Positions 34,763 to 44,953 of a DNA stretch of 64,000 nt are shown here, in pieces. The position numbers and the translations under genes were made by a program. This stretch comes from Tomitella gaofuii (GTDB lineage Bacteria; Actinomycetota; Actinomycetes; Mycobacteriales; Mycobacteriaceae). The notes beneath the pieces were generated by a model. It did no database searches and was not told the origin of the DNA. It was given only the letters and a program-made list of their open reading frames with translations. Position 1 is the first letter of the stretch, and each line of letters starts with the position of its first letter. Location: assembly GCF_014126825.1 (NCBI RefSeq), contig NZ_CP059900.1, positions 620,001 to 684,000 on the forward strand. Direction: 5' to 3'.

Positions 34763-35539
34763 ATGGATCCGAGAAAGCTGTTGGCGGAGGCGCTGGGCAC
34801 AGCGCTTCTGGTGTTCGTCGGTGTCGGAGTGGCGACGCTGTCGTTCGGCTTCGGGCTCACCGGGCAGTCCCCGGCCGCGGGGATCGTGGCGACCGCGCTG
34901 GCGTTCGGTCTGATCATGCTGATCATGGCCTACGCGATCGGCCCGATCTCGGGGGCGCACATCAACCCGGCGGTGACGCTCGGCTTCTTCGTGTCCGGCA
35001 GGATGCGCATCACCGAGGCGGTCGCGTACTGGGTGGCGCAGATCGCGGGCGGCATCATCGGCGCGGGCGTGCTGCGCGGGATCTTCGCCACCACGGACTT
35101 CTACAGCACCGACAAGGTGGGGCTGGGCACCAACGGGTGGGGCGAAGGCGTCTCGTTCATCGGGGTCGACTGGGTCGGCGCGTTCTTCATCGAGATCGTG
35201 TTGACGTTCATCTTCGTCGCGGTGGTCCTCGCGGTGACGACCAAGCTGGGCTCCACGGCGGCGTCCGGCGCGGCGATCGGCCTGGCGCTCGCGACGGTGC
35301 ACCTGGTCGGCGTCGCGGTCACCGGCACCTCGGTGAACCCGGCCCGCAGCATCGGCCCGGCGATCTTCGTCGGCGGAGACGCGCTCAACCAGCTGTGGCT
35401 GTTCATCGTCGCCCCGCTGATCGGCGGCGCGCTCGCCGCCGTCGTCGTCTGGTTCCTGTACTCGGGCAAATCCGAGGAGGTCGGCGAGGACCTCATCGAG
35501 CCGGACGTGGTCGAGGGGCCCGCGGCGGGGCAGGCGTAG
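34763..35539 (+). CDS. aqpZ: Aquaporin (AqpZ-like MIP channel)
   Basis: A 258-residue six-helix channel with both NPA boxes (SGAHINPAVTLG and GTSVNPARSIGPA); the Arg after the second NPA is the selectivity-filter residue. His in the filter region and the short loops resemble water-selective channels more than glycerol facilitators. The C-terminal 25 residues are acidic. ATG at 34763 follows AGGAGG at 34751-34756 by 6 nt. It is divergent from gluQ and ends at a strong bidirectional hairpin. Confidence 0.92.
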   Translation: MDPRKLLAEALGTALLVFVGVGVATLSFGFGLTGQSPAAGIVATALAFGLIMLIMAYAIGPISGAHINPAVTLGFFVSGRMRITEAVAYWVAQIAGGIIGAGVLRGIFATTDFYSTDKVGLGTNGWGEGVSFIGVDWVGAFFIEIVLTFIFVAVVLAVTTKLGSTAASGAAIGLALATVHLVGVAVTGTSVNPARSIGPAIFVGGDALNQLWLFIVAPLIGGALAAVVVWFLYSGKSEEVGEDLIEPDVVEGPAAGQA

Positions 35540-35559
35540 GTGTAGCGAGAAGCGGACGA

Positions 35560-35598
35560 GCAGGGCGCCGGGGCGTGCGTGTCGCCCCGGCGCCCTGC
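35560..35598. terminator. Bidirectional terminator between aqpZ and the DUF4185 gene
   Basis: A 16-bp perfect stem (35560-35575 with 35583-35598) with a 7-nt loop lies between convergent genes. No U tract on either side. Confidence 0.8.
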
Positions 35599-35631
35599 CG
35601 CATCCGTGGACTTCCGTGTATGCAGGCGCCG

Positions 35632-37200
35632 TCAGTCGCGCAGTGCGCTGAGGTCGGTGCGCAGCAGCATCACGTTGTAGTCGGACCACGTGGTGCCGGT
35701 GAAATACAGGTGCCTGCCGCCGGAGTCGCTCGACTCCGGATGCATGAACGCGCCGTAGAAGGCCGGCACCTGGAGCGGGCTGATGAGCGTGGTCGTGCCG
35801 CTCCACGGCCCGGTGAGGCTGTCGGCAGTGCGCACGACGAGACCCTTGACCGGATGGGTGTACATGGCGATGTACTTGCCCAGGTAGGTGTTGAAGGCGA
35901 CGGAGAGTTCGCTCACCTTGCCGTCGATCACCACCGCCGCCTGCTCAGGCGTGGCGGCCCAGCCGGAGCCGTCCCAGTAGGTGTAGGCGGCGGCGTTCTC
36001 GATGTCCTTCTGCTGCACGCGCGACAGGCGCGCCGAGCCGCTGCGCCCCGACGGGGTGCCGAAGAAGTACACGTAGCTGCCCGGATCGCCCACGTCGGCG
36101 TCGTGCGTGCGGACGAACGCGCCCATCTGGAAGTTCGCGTTGCCGCCGGCGTTGAGCCGCACGGACGACAGCGCCGCCGTGGCGGTCTTCAGCGCCGTGG
36201 CCCCGGTGCCGGGCGCGACGGCCTCGCCCACCATGTCCTGCACGGAACCGAAGGTGGGCGAGACCCAGTTCTCCCCGTTGTCGTCCGAATAGGCGATGGC
36301 CGAGTAGTTGGTGGTCCACTCGCCGGGCGCGCCCCAGCTCTTGACCGACATGAACTCGATGTACTGGCGGAAGCCACCGGCGGCGCCGGCATGCGGAACG
36401 GCGATGCCGGCGGTGGGGATCACGGTGTGCTCGACACCGGGCACCTTGAGGCTCGGAAGGATCTCCTTGGCCTGGCCGGGGGAGGCCATCGCCGCGCTGT
36501 CGATGCTCATCCCGTCGGAGAGGTCGTCGTCGTCGCTGCGCAGCAGCACGTTCGAGCGCCAATGCCCGACGAGCCCGTTGCAGACGGGATCATCGTTGGC
36601 GCCGGTGGTGTCGCCGAAGGCGAGCATCGTCTGCCCGTTCCCGTTGTCCCACATGATGCCCAGGTCGGTGCCGATCACGTTGAACCGGGGCACGGTGCTG
36701 TTGGCGCCGGAGGGCCCGGTGATGTGCGCGACGGCCTCGGTGGTGCCGTTCACCTGCGGCAGCATCCCGTCCTGCCCGTTGAGCCAGGGCACCGAGTGCA
36801 TCGGGCCGCCTGAGGAGCCGACGCTGCCGCTGCCCGTCACCCCGGTGCTGCCGAGCGCGCAGCCGAGCGAGCCGCCGCCGAAACTGTCGCTCAGCCCGGT
36901 GCTGGCCAGGCTGGACAGGCTGCCGCCGCCCTCGAGCGGGGCGGTGAGTGCGCCGAGGGCGCTGCTGCCCGCGGTGCTGAGGCTTCCGGCGCTGCCGAGG
37001 CTCTGCGGGCCGTTCTCGCCGAGCGGGGTGCCGTCGAGGCTCGATTGGTCGGTGACGCTGCCCATGGAGCCGTTGTCCACGGGGGCGGCACCGGCGGGCG
37101 CCGCCGGCAGGGCCGCGCAGGTTCCGAGTGCGACGGCGCCGGCGAGCAGTGCGGCCGGGCGGGGGACTGTGCGGCGGGGTGGGTACGGATGATCCGGCAT
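35632..37200 (-). CDS. Secreted DUF4185 protein, candidate GH183 endo-D-arabinanase
   Basis: A 522-residue exported protein: a signal peptide (residues 1-39, ending AGA-APV), a long Ser/Gly-rich linker (about 42-140), then a DUF4185 beta-propeller-like domain from PRFNVIGTDLGIMWDNGNGQTMLAFGDT to the C-terminus. FGDT, WRSNVLLRS and YFTGTTWSDYNVML are characteristic. DUF4185 contains the GH183 endo-D-arabinanases that cut the arabinan of arabinogalactan, and mycobacteria carry one in the matching region. Acting on the wall polymer whose galactan is built by GlfT1/GlfT2 in this window is therefore plausible. Catalytic residues were not verified. An AAGAAGGG site precedes the ATG. Confidence 0.8.
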   Translation of the reverse strand: MPDHPYPPRRTVPRPAALLAGAVALGTCAALPAAPAGAAPVDNGSMGSVTDQSSLDGTPLGENGPQSLGSAGSLSTAGSSALGALTAPLEGGGSLSSLASTGLSDSFGGGSLGCALGSTGVTGSGSVGSSGGPMHSVPWLNGQDGMLPQVNGTTEAVAHITGPSGANSTVPRFNVIGTDLGIMWDNGNGQTMLAFGDTTGANDDPVCNGLVGHWRSNVLLRSDDDDLSDGMSIDSAAMASPGQAKEILPSLKVPGVEHTVIPTAGIAVPHAGAAGGFRQYIEFMSVKSWGAPGEWTTNYSAIAYSDDNGENWVSPTFGSVQDMVGEAVAPGTGATALKTATAALSSVRLNAGGNANFQMGAFVRTHDADVGDPGSYVYFFGTPSGRSGSARLSRVQQKDIENAAAYTYWDGSGWAATPEQAAVVIDGKVSELSVAFNTYLGKYIAMYTHPVKGLVVRTADSLTGPWSGTTTLISPLQVPAFYGAFMHPESSDSGGRHLYFTGTTWSDYNVMLLRTDLSALRD

Positions 37201-37317
37201 GGAAGCCCTTCTTACTCGGAGGTACGTCGGCGGCGATAATCCTATGGGCCGGAACTGTCAGCTCCGGAATCGTCAGGATCGCACGCGCGCAGGCGGTCCG
37301 GAGCTGAGAATGAGAAA

Positions 37318-37351
37318 ACGCCCGCGGACCGTGTGCGCGGTCCGCGGGCGT
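37318..37351 (-). terminator. Intrinsic terminator of tRNA-Ser(GGA)
   Basis: A 14-bp stem (37318-37331 with 37338-37351) with a 6-nt loop lies just past the 3' end of the tRNA on the minus strand and is followed there by TTTTCTC. Confidence 0.88.
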
Positions 37352-37361
37352 ATCCCGTTGG

Positions 37362-39039
<1,678 letters not shown>

Positions 39040-39069
39040 TTCAGCCGCTCAGGCAGTCCCTGCCGGCCG

Positions 39070-39300
39070 TCACACGCCGAGCGGGTCGACGCGCAGGAGC
39101 ATCGAGCGGGCCGAGAGGAAATCCGCGAGCGTCGTCCTGTGCTCGTCGCAGGCGGCCCAGATCTTCTCGCGGTCCGGGGTGTGGATCCGGGGGTTGTTCC
39201 AGATCACCGCCCACCGCGCGGCCTGCCGGCAGCCGCGTGCGGAACAAAGGGGCTCCGGCCCGGAATCGGTGATGTGTTCGGAATCGGAGAGGTGTGCCAC
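39070..39300 (-). CDS. Small conserved actinobacterial protein with Cys/His pattern
   Basis: A 76-residue protein, conserved in actinobacteria as far as I recall but without assigned function. The core is CSARGCRQAARWAVIW-NNPRIHTPDREKIWAACDEH, with Cys-x4-Cys and a later Cys-x2-His that could bind zinc, followed by a helical tail ending LLRVDPLGV. GTG at 39300 lies 7 nt after CAGACT, fitting a leaderless start; the open frame extends to an earlier start at 39342. It converges on the aminotransferase gene, 30 bp away. Confidence 0.7.
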   Translation of the reverse strand: MAHLSDSEHITDSGPEPLCSARGCRQAARWAVIWNNPRIHTPDREKIWAACDEHRTTLADFLSARSMLLRVDPLGV

Positions 39301-39546
39301 GGGTTCCAGTCTGGACCCTCGGGGCCGTCGAATGTGACACATGGCCGGTTCGGTTCGGGATCCCGACCGGTGGAATTCCGGGCGGGTCGGTAATCTTGTC
39401 CGGTAAGGCGATCATCCCGGCGACGCCGGGCGGTGTGCGGGGGCACCGCTCCTGTCCGGGGTGGGTGCTGCGTGCGATAGCAAGTGCGGGCGCCGCCGAG
39501 CGCAGTGCGCTGCGCCCAGTGGGCGGACCGCGGGCGAGGAGTGAAG

Positions 39547-40779
39547 ATGCGGGCGTCCCGACGGATGTTTTTCGGGCTCGTGTGCGCACTGTTGGCGGTG
39601 GCGACGCTGGCGGGGTGCACGATCGGCGGAGCAGGCGGTGGCGGTGGAGCCGCCGGTACCACCCCGGCGCCGCCGCCGACCAGTGACGCGCGCATCACGG
39701 TCACCCCGGGGCCGGACACCCCGGTCAACCCCACCGATCCCGTCGCGGTGACGGTGGAGAAGGGGACGCTCACCGACGTCGTCATGACCAACCCGGAGGG
39801 CGAGAAGGTCGAGGGGGTGATGACCCCGGACAGGATCTCCTGGAAGACCACGGAACCGCTCGGCTACGCGAAGAAGTACACGATCAAGGCGACCGCGGTG
39901 GACGCGAAAGGACTGACGACGGACATCACCAAGACCGTCTCGACGCTCACGCCCAGCAACAAGACCAAGCTGTACTTCGAGACGACGGGCGGCGGGGCGA
40001 TGCGCGACGGCGCCACCTACGGCGTCGGGATGGTGATCGTCGCCCACTTCGACGAGCCGATCGAAGACAAGGCCGCCGCGCAGAAGACGCTGACCGTGAC
40101 GACGAGCCCGCATGTGGACGGCGCGTGGAACTGGGTGAGCGATTCCGCCGCGCACTGGCGCCCGAAGGACTTCTACGCGCCCGGCACCAAGGTGACGGTG
40201 GACGCCAAGCTGTACGGCGTCGACGTGGGCGGCGGGATGTACGGCCAGGAGGACGAGTCGATCTCGTTCACCATCGGCGACGCCCACATCTCTGTGGCGG
40301 ACGACAACACCAAGATGGTCACGGTCAAGAACAACGGCCAGGTGGTGCGCACCATGCCGACGTCGATGGGCATGGGCGGCACGCAGACGATCAATGGCCA
40401 GACGCTGTCGTTCTGGACCCAGCCGGGCACCTACACGGTGTTGGGCAAGGCGAATCCGGTGGTGATGGACTCGTCGACCTACGGCCTGCCGATCAACTCA
40501 CGCCTGGGCTACAAAGAGTCGATCAACTGGGCCACCCGGATATCCAACGACGGCATCTACCTGCACGCGCTCGCCTCCACCATGTGGGCGCAGGGCAACA
40601 CGGACACCAGCCACGGCTGCCTGAACCTGTCGCCGGTCAACGCGGAGTGGTTCTACAACTTCTCCCGCATCGGCGACGTGGTGAAGGTCATCAACACCGG
40701 CGGTTCGCCGCTGCAACTGTGGCAGAACGGCGACTGGTCCGTGCCGTGGGACACCTGGGTGGCCGGCAGCGCGGTCTGA
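39547..40779 (+). CDS. L,D-transpeptidase lipoprotein (LdtMt2-like)
   Basis: A 410-residue lipoprotein that makes 3-3 crosslinks in peptidoglycan outside the membrane. The signal peptide ends in the lipobox LAGC. Two Ig-like domains follow (about 45-130 and 135-255), then the YkuD catalytic domain with IYLHALASTMWAQ and the nucleophile in TSHGCLNLSPVNAEWFY, and a C-terminal tail rich in Trp. The length and layout match the mycobacterial carbapenem-sensitive enzymes. ATG at 39547 has GAGGA six bases before it. Confidence 0.93.
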   Translation: MRASRRMFFGLVCALLAVATLAGCTIGGAGGGGGAAGTTPAPPPTSDARITVTPGPDTPVNPTDPVAVTVEKGTLTDVVMTNPEGEKVEGVMTPDRISWKTTEPLGYAKKYTIKATAVDAKGLTTDITKTVSTLTPSNKTKLYFETTGGGAMRDGATYGVGMVIVAHFDEPIEDKAAAQKTLTVTTSPHVDGAWNWVSDSAAHWRPKDFYAPGTKVTVDAKLYGVDVGGGMYGQEDESISFTIGDAHISVADDNTKMVTVKNNGQVVRTMPTSMGMGGTQTINGQTLSFWTQPGTYTVLGKANPVVMDSSTYGLPINSRLGYKESINWATRISNDGIYLHALASTMWAQGNTDTSHGCLNLSPVNAEWFYNFSRIGDVVKVINTGGSPLQLWQNGDWSVPWDTWVAGSAV

Positions 40780-40789
40780 GCCCCGGAGC

Positions 40790-41779
40790 TCACGCGTCGT
40801 TGGCGCAGCGGAAGCCCAGGTTGGCCGACGCCGAGTCCGGCGTGTTCGCCGAGCGCGCCGCCACCCGGTAGCGGTTGCAGTACGAGTCGTGGCACAGGAA
40901 CGATCCGCCGCGCATCACCTGCGCGCCGGTGGCCTCGAGCGGGCCGTGCGGGTCGTGCCGGGGCGCCCGCGCGTAATAGCCGGGGTCGAAGTGGTCCGCG
41001 CACCATTCCCACACGTTGCCGGCCGTCCCCCAGAGCCCGTAGCCGTTGGGGCGGTAGGACTTGACCGGGGCGGTCGTCAGGTATCCGTCGTCGCGCGTGT
41101 TGACGTCGGGGAACCGGCCCTGCCAGATATTGCAGCGCCATTCGCCCCGCGGGGTCAGCTCGTCGCCCCAGGCGTAGCGGCGCCCGGCGAGCCCGCCGCG
41201 CGCGGCGTACTCCCACTCCGCTTCGGTGGGCAGGCGTTTACCGGCCCACGCCGCGTACGCTGCGGCGTCGTTCCAGGACACGTGCACCACCGGATGGTTC
41301 GACCGCTCGCCGATGGCCGATCGGGGCCCCTCGGGATGGCGCCAGTCGGCACCCCGCACGGCGACCCACCAGGGGGTGGTGTCGAGCCGGTGCATGATAT
41401 CTTCCGGTCCGGCTTCGACCGCGAGGTGGAAGACGGCGGACACGCCGAAGCGCTCGGATTCGGTGATGTATCCGGTGGCGCGGACGAACCGGGCGAACGC
41501 CCTGTTGGTGACGGCGGTCTCGTCGATGTGGAACGGCGCGATCTCCACGGTGTGCACGGGCGTCTCGCCGTCGTCGGGATATCCCTCGTCGAAGTGGTCG
41601 CCCATCGAGAACACGCCGCCGGTCAGGGGCACCTGCCCCTTCGTGCTGCGCGGATTTCGGGCGACGCCGTCGGCGGGGCTGCGGGGGGCGGGCCCGCCGG
41701 CGACGGGAGCGGGCCCGGGCAGCGCGCTCGCCGCGCAGCAGGGGCGCGGCTCCGCGGTCGCGGGGGTCGGGTCGGTCAT
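40790..41779 (-). CDS. Formylglycine-generating enzyme
   Basis: A 329-residue FGE-sulfatase domain protein, related to Rv0712. It oxidises the Cys of the CxPxR motif in sulfatases to formylglycine, using copper and oxygen. Seen: GGVFSMGDHFDEGYPDDGETPVH, FHIDETAVTNRAFARFV, NHPVVHVSWNDAAAYAAWAGKRLPTEAEWEYAARGG and the copper cysteines in GGSFLCHDSYCNRYRVAAR. Both sulfatases in this window carry CSPTR, the substrate motif. Its start overlaps the tetR stop as ATGA, so it is co-translated with the regulator, opposite the sulfatase gene. Confidence 0.94.
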   Translation of the reverse strand: MTDPTPATAEPRPCCAASALPGPAPVAGGPAPRSPADGVARNPRSTKGQVPLTGGVFSMGDHFDEGYPDDGETPVHTVEIAPFHIDETAVTNRAFARFVRATGYITESERFGVSAVFHLAVEAGPEDIMHRLDTTPWWVAVRGADWRHPEGPRSAIGERSNHPVVHVSWNDAAAYAAWAGKRLPTEAEWEYAARGGLAGRRYAWGDELTPRGEWRCNIWQGRFPDVNTRDDGYLTTAPVKSYRPNGYGLWGTAGNVWEWCADHFDPGYYARAPRHDPHGPLEATGAQVMRGGSFLCHDSYCNRYRVAARSANTPDSASANLGFRCANDA

Positions 41780-42351
41780 GGGTTCGCCTCCTTCTCCGGA
41801 GCGGTCAGTGCGGCGAGCAGGTCGGCGATACGGTGCTCGAACTCGTCGCGGCGTTCCTCCTCCACGTCGAAGGCGGAGAGCATCTCGCGGCTGAACACCG
41901 ACCAGCCGTAGATGACGGTGAGGGCGATCATGAGCCGGGCATCACGGTCCGGCTCGGGGGACGGTGCCCCGCGCACTGCGGCGATGGTGCGGTGCGGGGC
42001 GGACGTGAGCGGCGACGCGCCCTCGGGCCCGCTCTCGAGAGCCATCCACGCGATCATCCGGACGAAGTCGGTCTGCGTGGTGGAATCGAGGAACATCGAC
42101 CGCACGGCCCCGTCGGCGGCGACGTGCCGCGTGCTGGATTCCAGCGTGTCCTCGATGACCTCGTCGATCAGCTGCTCTTTGCGGCCGAAGTGCCGATGGA
42201 TGAGTCCGGCGTTGACTCCGGCGGTGGCGGCGATGTCGCGCAGTGAGGCGCGGCACCCCTCCCGGGCGAAGTGGTGCCGCGCCGCGCGGAGGATCGACCG
42301 TCGGACGGCGTCCCGGCCGGTCGGTCGCTCCGGTTCGGATTTCGGATGCAC
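41776..42351 (-). CDS. TetR-family regulator of the sulfatase/FGE locus
   Basis: A 191-residue TetR repressor with the N-terminal HTH FAREGCRASLRDIAATAGVNAGLIHRHFGRKEQLIDEV and a divergent ligand domain. It is the first gene of a two-gene unit with FGE (4-base ATGA overlap) and is divergent from the sulfatase gene. Two closely matching palindromes lie in the gap; the nearer one covers the -10 hexamer TACAGT that sits 7 nt before the GTG at 42351, implying a leaderless, self-repressed transcript. The inducer may be a sulfate ester or its product (inference). Confidence 0.88.
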   Translation of the reverse strand: MHPKSEPERPTGRDAVRRSILRAARHHFAREGCRASLRDIAATAGVNAGLIHRHFGRKEQLIDEVIEDTLESSTRHVAADGAVRSMFLDSTTQTDFVRMIAWMALESGPEGASPLTSAPHRTIAAVRGAPSPEPDRDARLMIALTVIYGWSVFSREMLSAFDVEEERRDEFEHRIADLLAALTAPEKEANP

Positions 42352-42359
42352 GCCTCCGA

Positions 42360-42379
42360 CTGTAGTCGATCGGCTACAG
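42360..42379. promoter_or_regulatory. TetR operator 1, over the tetR-FGE promoter
   Basis: CTGTAG and CTACAG are inverted around TCGATCGG, giving a 20-bp near-perfect palindrome. On the minus strand it contains TACAGT (42364-42359), the likely -10 of tetR, 7 nt before its GTG start. Confidence 0.8.
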
Positions 42380-42395
42380 TGGTTGTCGTCGCACT

Positions 42396-42415
42396 TGTAG
42401 TCGACCGACTACAGT
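42396..42415. promoter_or_regulatory. TetR operator 2, over the sulfatase promoter
   Basis: TGTAGTCGACCGACTACA (42396-42413) is a perfect 18-bp palindrome that matches operator 1 in its arms; the centres are 35 bp apart. It overlaps TACAGT at 42410-42415, a plus-strand -10 for the sulfatase gene. Confidence 0.82.
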
Positions 42416-42467
42416 GCCGTGCTCCGCAGATCCGACGTCCCCGTCCACGACACGAAAGCGAGTCGCC

Positions 42468-44822
42468 GTGGTCAACCGGTACTCCATCCCCATCGAAGAA
42501 CCCGCGTCGACGACCCCCGCCGCCGTCGACTACCGCAGCCAGAACCCGCCCTTCCGGCGGCCCGACCCGATCCGCCCGCCGGACGGCGCCCCGAACGTGT
42601 TGTTGGTGATGATCGACGACGTGGGCTTCGGCGCCGCATCGGCCTTCGGCGGCCCGTGCCGGACCCCCGCCGCGGAGCGGCTGGCCGAGGACGGGCTCAC
42701 CTACACCCGATTCCACACCACCGCGCTGTGCTCGCCCACGCGCGCGGCGACGCTGACGGGGCGCAACCACCACAGCGTCGGCTTCGGCGTCATCGCGGAG
42801 ATGGCGGGCCAGGCTCCCGGATACAACGGCACCCGGCCCGCGTCCGCCGCCACCGTGGCCCGTGTATTGCAGGGCAACGGCTACGCCACCGGCGCTTTCG
42901 GCAAGATGCATCAGACGCCGCCGTGGGAGATCAGTCCGGCCGGCCCGTTCGACCGTTGGCCGCTGCGTGAGGGGTTCGAGAAGTTCTACGGGTTCCTCGG
43001 GGCGGAGTCCGACCAGTTCGAGCCGGTGCTCTACGACGGTTTCCGCACCGTGGACCCGCCGGCCACGCCCGAGCAGGGGTACCACCTGTCCGAGGACCTG
43101 GTGGACCGTGCGATCGAATGGATCGACTCGGTGGAGACGATGGACCCCGACAAGCCGTGGCTGTGCTATCTGCCCTTCGGCGCATGCCATGCCCCCTTGC
43201 AGGTGCCCGACGCGTACCTGGACAAGTACCGCGGCGCCTTCGACCACGGCTGGGACCGCCAGCGGGAGATCACCCTGGCCCGGCAGAAGGAGCTGGGCGT
43301 GGTGCCGGAAGACACGGTGCTGGCGCCGTGGGCCCCGGGCCTGCCCCACTGGGACGAGCTGGACGATGACCAGCGCACCGTCGCGGCGCGGTTCATGGAG
43401 ATCTACGCGGCGTTCCTCGAGCACACCGACGATCAGGTGGGCCGCATGGTGGATGCGCTGCGCGAACGCGGCGATCTCGACAACACACTGGTCATCTACA
43501 TGATCGGCGACAACGGCGCCTCCGCCGAGGGCGGCATGGAGGGGGCGTTCAACTATCTGGCCAACCTCAACGGCTACCGCAGCGGCACCCAGGAGTCGCT
43601 CGAGCGTATCGACGAGATCGGCCGCCCGTCGAGCTATGCGCACTTCCCGTCGTCGTGGGCGCTGGCGCTGGATACGCCCTACCAGTGGGCCAAGCAGGTG
43701 GCTTCCCACTACGGGGGCACCCGCAACGGACTGATCGTGCACTGGCCGAAGGGGATCGCAGAACCGGGGCTGCGGCACCAGTGGCACCACTGCGTCGACA
43801 TCACGCCGACGATTCTCGAGGCTGCGGGCATCCCTGTGCCGCAGAGCGTGGACGGGGTACGGCAGAAGCCGATGGAGGGCACCGCGATGAACTACTCGTT
43901 CAATGCGCCCGACGCCGAGGACCGGCACGTCACCCAATACTTCGAGATCTTCGGCAACCGGGGCATCTACGACCACGGCTGGACAGCGGTGACCGCGCAC
44001 CGCGCCCCGTGGCTGATGGCCACGCCGGTCAAGGATCTGCCTACCATGGACGAGGACCGGTGGGAACTGTACGACACCACCGTGGACTGGTCGCAGGCCC
44101 GGGACCTGTCGGCCGAGCATCCGGGCACGCTCGCCGAGCTGCAGGGCAAGTTCCTCGCCGAGGCGGCGCGCCACCAGGTGCTGCCGCTCGACGACCGCAC
44201 CGTGGGCCGCTACCCGGACCCGGCGTCCGGCCCGCCGCACCCGATGCGCGGCCGCACCGCGATCACTCTGTACCCGCACATGGACGGGCTGGTGGAGAAG
44301 GCGGCGCCGAACTTCTTCAACCGCTCGTTCACGCTCACCGCGGCCCTGGCGCCGGACTTCGAAGGCGGCGCCGGCACGGAGGGGCTGCTGGCGAGCATCG
44401 GCGGCCGGTTCGCCGGATTCGCATTCTACGTGCTCGAGGGACGGCCGGTGTTCTGCTACAACTTCGTCGGCCGCGAACTCACCCACATCCGGGGCGACGA
44501 CGTGCTGCCCGCGGGCGCGCGGACCGTGACCGCCGACTTCGTCTACGACGGAGCCGGATTCGGCAAGGGCGGCGAACTGACGCTGTCCGTCGACGGCGTG
44601 GCCGTCGCGTCGGGCCGGATCGCGCGGACGGTGCGCGCCATGTTCAGCATGAACGAGCAATTCGATGTGGGGCGCAATCGCGGCAGCGCGGTGAGCCCCG
44701 AGTACGCGGGCCGCGGGCCGTTCGCCTTCGGCCCGGCGCTGCGGCACGTGCACGTGGAACTGCCGCAGGCGCGCGACATCCCGCCGTCCGAGAAGGCGCG
44801 GATCGCGATGGCCACCCACTGA
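42468..44822 (+). CDS. Arylsulfatase (formylglycine-dependent), TetR-controlled
   Basis: A 784-residue sulfatase. The metal Asp pair is in LVMIDDVGFG, the formylglycine site in TTALCSPTRAATLTGRNHH, GKMHQTP and YMIGDNGASAEG supply further active-site residues, and a beta-rich C-terminal domain of about 200 residues follows. The enzyme cleaves sulfate esters. No signal peptide is visible, so it is probably cytoplasmic. GTG at 42468 was chosen because the earlier in-frame GTG at 42414 lies inside the operator/-10. It is divergent from the TetR and FGE genes that control and activate it. Confidence 0.9.
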   Translation: MVNRYSIPIEEPASTTPAAVDYRSQNPPFRRPDPIRPPDGAPNVLLVMIDDVGFGAASAFGGPCRTPAAERLAEDGLTYTRFHTTALCSPTRAATLTGRNHHSVGFGVIAEMAGQAPGYNGTRPASAATVARVLQGNGYATGAFGKMHQTPPWEISPAGPFDRWPLREGFEKFYGFLGAESDQFEPVLYDGFRTVDPPATPEQGYHLSEDLVDRAIEWIDSVETMDPDKPWLCYLPFGACHAPLQVPDAYLDKYRGAFDHGWDRQREITLARQKELGVVPEDTVLAPWAPGLPHWDELDDDQRTVAARFMEIYAAFLEHTDDQVGRMVDALRERGDLDNTLVIYMIGDNGASAEGGMEGAFNYLANLNGYRSGTQESLERIDEIGRPSSYAHFPSSWALALDTPYQWAKQVASHYGGTRNGLIVHWPKGIAEPGLRHQWHHCVDITPTILEAAGIPVPQSVDGVRQKPMEGTAMNYSFNAPDAEDRHVTQYFEIFGNRGIYDHGWTAVTAHRAPWLMATPVKDLPTMDEDRWELYDTTVDWSQARDLSAEHPGTLAELQGKFLAEAARHQVLPLDDRTVGRYPDPASGPPHPMRGRTAITLYPHMDGLVEKAAPNFFNRSFTLTAALAPDFEGGAGTEGLLASIGGRFAGFAFYVLEGRPVFCYNFVGRELTHIRGDDVLPAGARTVTADFVYDGAGFGKGGELTLSVDGVAVASGRIARTVRAMFSMNEQFDVGRNRGSAVSPEYAGRGPFAFGPALRHVHVELPQARDIPPSEKARIAMATH

Positions 44823-44881
44823 TCGGATGTGCCGCCACCACGGCATCCTGTGGGCGTCCGAGGTGGACTGAGCGCCGGGAC

Positions 44882-44929
44882 AAGCGAAGGGCGGGTGCTC
44901 TCCGTGAGGAGAGCACCCGCCCTTCGCTT
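44882..44929. terminator. Bidirectional terminator, 22-bp stem
   Basis: A perfect 22-bp stem (44882-44903 with 44908-44929) with loop GTGA separates the convergent sulfatase and solute-binding-protein genes. It has AA/TT ends on both sides. Confidence 0.88.
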
Positions 44930-44953
44930 CACCGGAACCCGGTCAGAACCGGG

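Noticed and set aside
42168-44846. 892-codon minus-strand open frame opposite the sulfatase
   Set aside because: It mirrors the sulfatase codons and also runs through the operators; no motif is visible.
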